Shown one piece after another: positions 63,404-64,000 of a DNA stretch of 64,000 nt. Source of the stretch: Deltaproteobacteria bacterium (lineage in GTDB: Bacteria > Desulfobacterota > Desulfobulbia > Desulfobulbales > Desulfurivibrionaceae); the NCBI GenBank assembly GCA_021802645.1, contig JAJZRO010000001.1:1-64000 (forward strand). The letters run 5' to 3'. The notes below the pieces were generated by a model, which did not search any database, was not told the origin of the DNA, and saw nothing but the letters and a program-made list of their open reading frames with translations. The first letter of the stretch is position 1. Each line of letters begins with the position of its first letter. A program made the position numbers and the translations under genes.

Positions 63404-64000
63404 AACCGCTCCACCTCTTCGATGCCATTGGCGTCGAACTCGAATACATGATCGTCGATGGCACCAGCCTCGATGTCAAGCCGATCAGCGACCAGCTCCT
63501 GCAGGCCGCAGCCGGCGAACTCACCAGCCATTACGACAAGCCAGGGATTTCCTGGTCCAACGAGCTGGTGCTCCACGTGATCGAACTGAAAACCACCGAG
63601 CCGGCCACCGATCTCGCCGCCATGGTGGCGCCCTTCCACGCGGATGTACAGCGGATCAACACCCTGCTCGCTGCCCACGATGCCCGCCTGATGCCCGGCG
63701 GCGCCCACCCGTGGATGGACCCCTTTAAAGAAATGCACCTCTGGCCCCACGGCGACCGGGAGATCTACGCCGCCTTCAACCGCATCTTCGACTGCCGGGG
63801 CCACGGTTGGGCCAACCTCCAGAGCTGCCACCTCAATCTCCCCTTCCAGGGCGATGAGGAATTCGGCCGGCTGCACGCGGCGATCCGCCTCATCCTGCCG
63901 CTGCTGCCGGCCCTGGCGGCCAGCACCCCCATTGTCGATGGCCAGGTGCAATCGTCGCTTGATTTTCGCCTGGAGACCTACAAGACCAACTCCGCCAAGC
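63391..64000 (+). CDS. GCS2-type carboxylate-amine ligase (glutamate-cysteine-ligase-like), 3' end outside window
   Basis: First ~203 residues of a GCS2/YbdK-like ligase. It opens LFDAIGVELEYMIVDG, where Glu residues bind metal and ATP, then ISWSNELVLHVIELKTTEP and GGAHPWMDPFKE. GHGWANLQSCHLNLPF has the His typical of the fold. It starts within the last codons of the ATP-grasp gene. With C39-like and ATP-grasp partners it points to a peptide- or amide-forming pathway. A second ATG at 63400 is possible. Confidence 0.9.
   Translation, partial: MPEMKPLHLFDAIGVELEYMIVDGTSLDVKPISDQLLQAAAGELTSHYDKPGISWSNELVLHVIELKTTEPATDLAAMVAPFHADVQRINTLLAAHDARLMPGGAHPWMDPFKEMHLWPHGDREIYAAFNRIFDCRGHGWANLQSCHLNLPFQGDEEFGRLHAAIRLILPLLPALAASTPIVDGQVQSSLDFRLETYKTNSAK

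Overview
The window is GC-rich, densely coding DNA without rRNA, phage, transposase or CRISPR. Gene content (Rnf complex, split archaeal-type glutamate synthase, ferredoxin-linked indolepyruvate oxidoreductase, carboxynorspermidine pathway, ammonium transporter with PII, bactofilin with LytM peptidase) suggests an anaerobic Desulfobacterota (Deltaproteobacteria) chromosome, perhaps near Desulfobulbales. That placement is inference from gene content.

Layout. 1-2100 (minus): rnfD (cut by the window edge) and rnfC. 2524-7611 (plus): a three-gene glutamate synthase ending in a strong terminator. 7702-13408: a small unknown gene and a 1104-residue MalT/SARP-like regulator, divergent from amtB-glnK, which has a candidate sigma-54 promoter. 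13548-18137: a DUF1566-like lipoprotein, an unknown secreted protein, nspC plus carboxynorspermidine dehydrogenase, tRNA-Lys(CTT) and folA. 18134-28529: GDSL lipoprotein, two diguanylate cyclases, ettA, a ferredoxin-nitroreductase, slyX, an XPB-like helicase and a porin.

28704-41847 (all plus) reads as an aromatic or branched amino-acid utilisation block: iorAB, a PaaK-type CoA ligase, a double-ACT protein, the livKHMGF ABC importer, a second PaaK-type ligase, an aminotransferase and an MFS carrier. Transamination, oxidative decarboxylation to an acyl-CoA with ferredoxin reduction, and CoA-ligase chemistry would fit together, and the reduced ferredoxin could feed Rnf. 41990-49459 holds an unknown small protein, a rhodanese-MBL protein and an amidohydrolase (ATGA overlap), a ThiS-like/Mut7-C protein, hrpB, and two aldolases. 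49567-56112 holds small secreted proteins, a macrodomain protein, bactofilin plus M23 peptidase, an Smr protein, htpX and a HAD hydrolase. 56185-61029 holds a NodIJ-like ABC exporter, a phage-Mu-GemA-like orphan, prfC (RF3) and marC. 61209-64000 is a compact C39-like peptidase, RimK-like ATP-grasp and GCS2-type ligase cluster running off the window, probably making or processing an unknown peptide or amide.

The most notable unexplained structure is non-coding. Three intergenic elements (15964-16090, 32608-32734, 60159-60375) share a GC-rich core, but each is flanked by its own copy-specific complementary arms, and one copy carries extra internal hairpins. A second inverted-repeat family precedes both PaaK genes. 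prfC has a promoter followed by a 21-codon leader frame ending Pro-Pro-UGA. Several genes have -10-like hexamers 6-9 nt before the start codon and no Shine-Dalgarno sequence, suggesting leaderless mRNAs.
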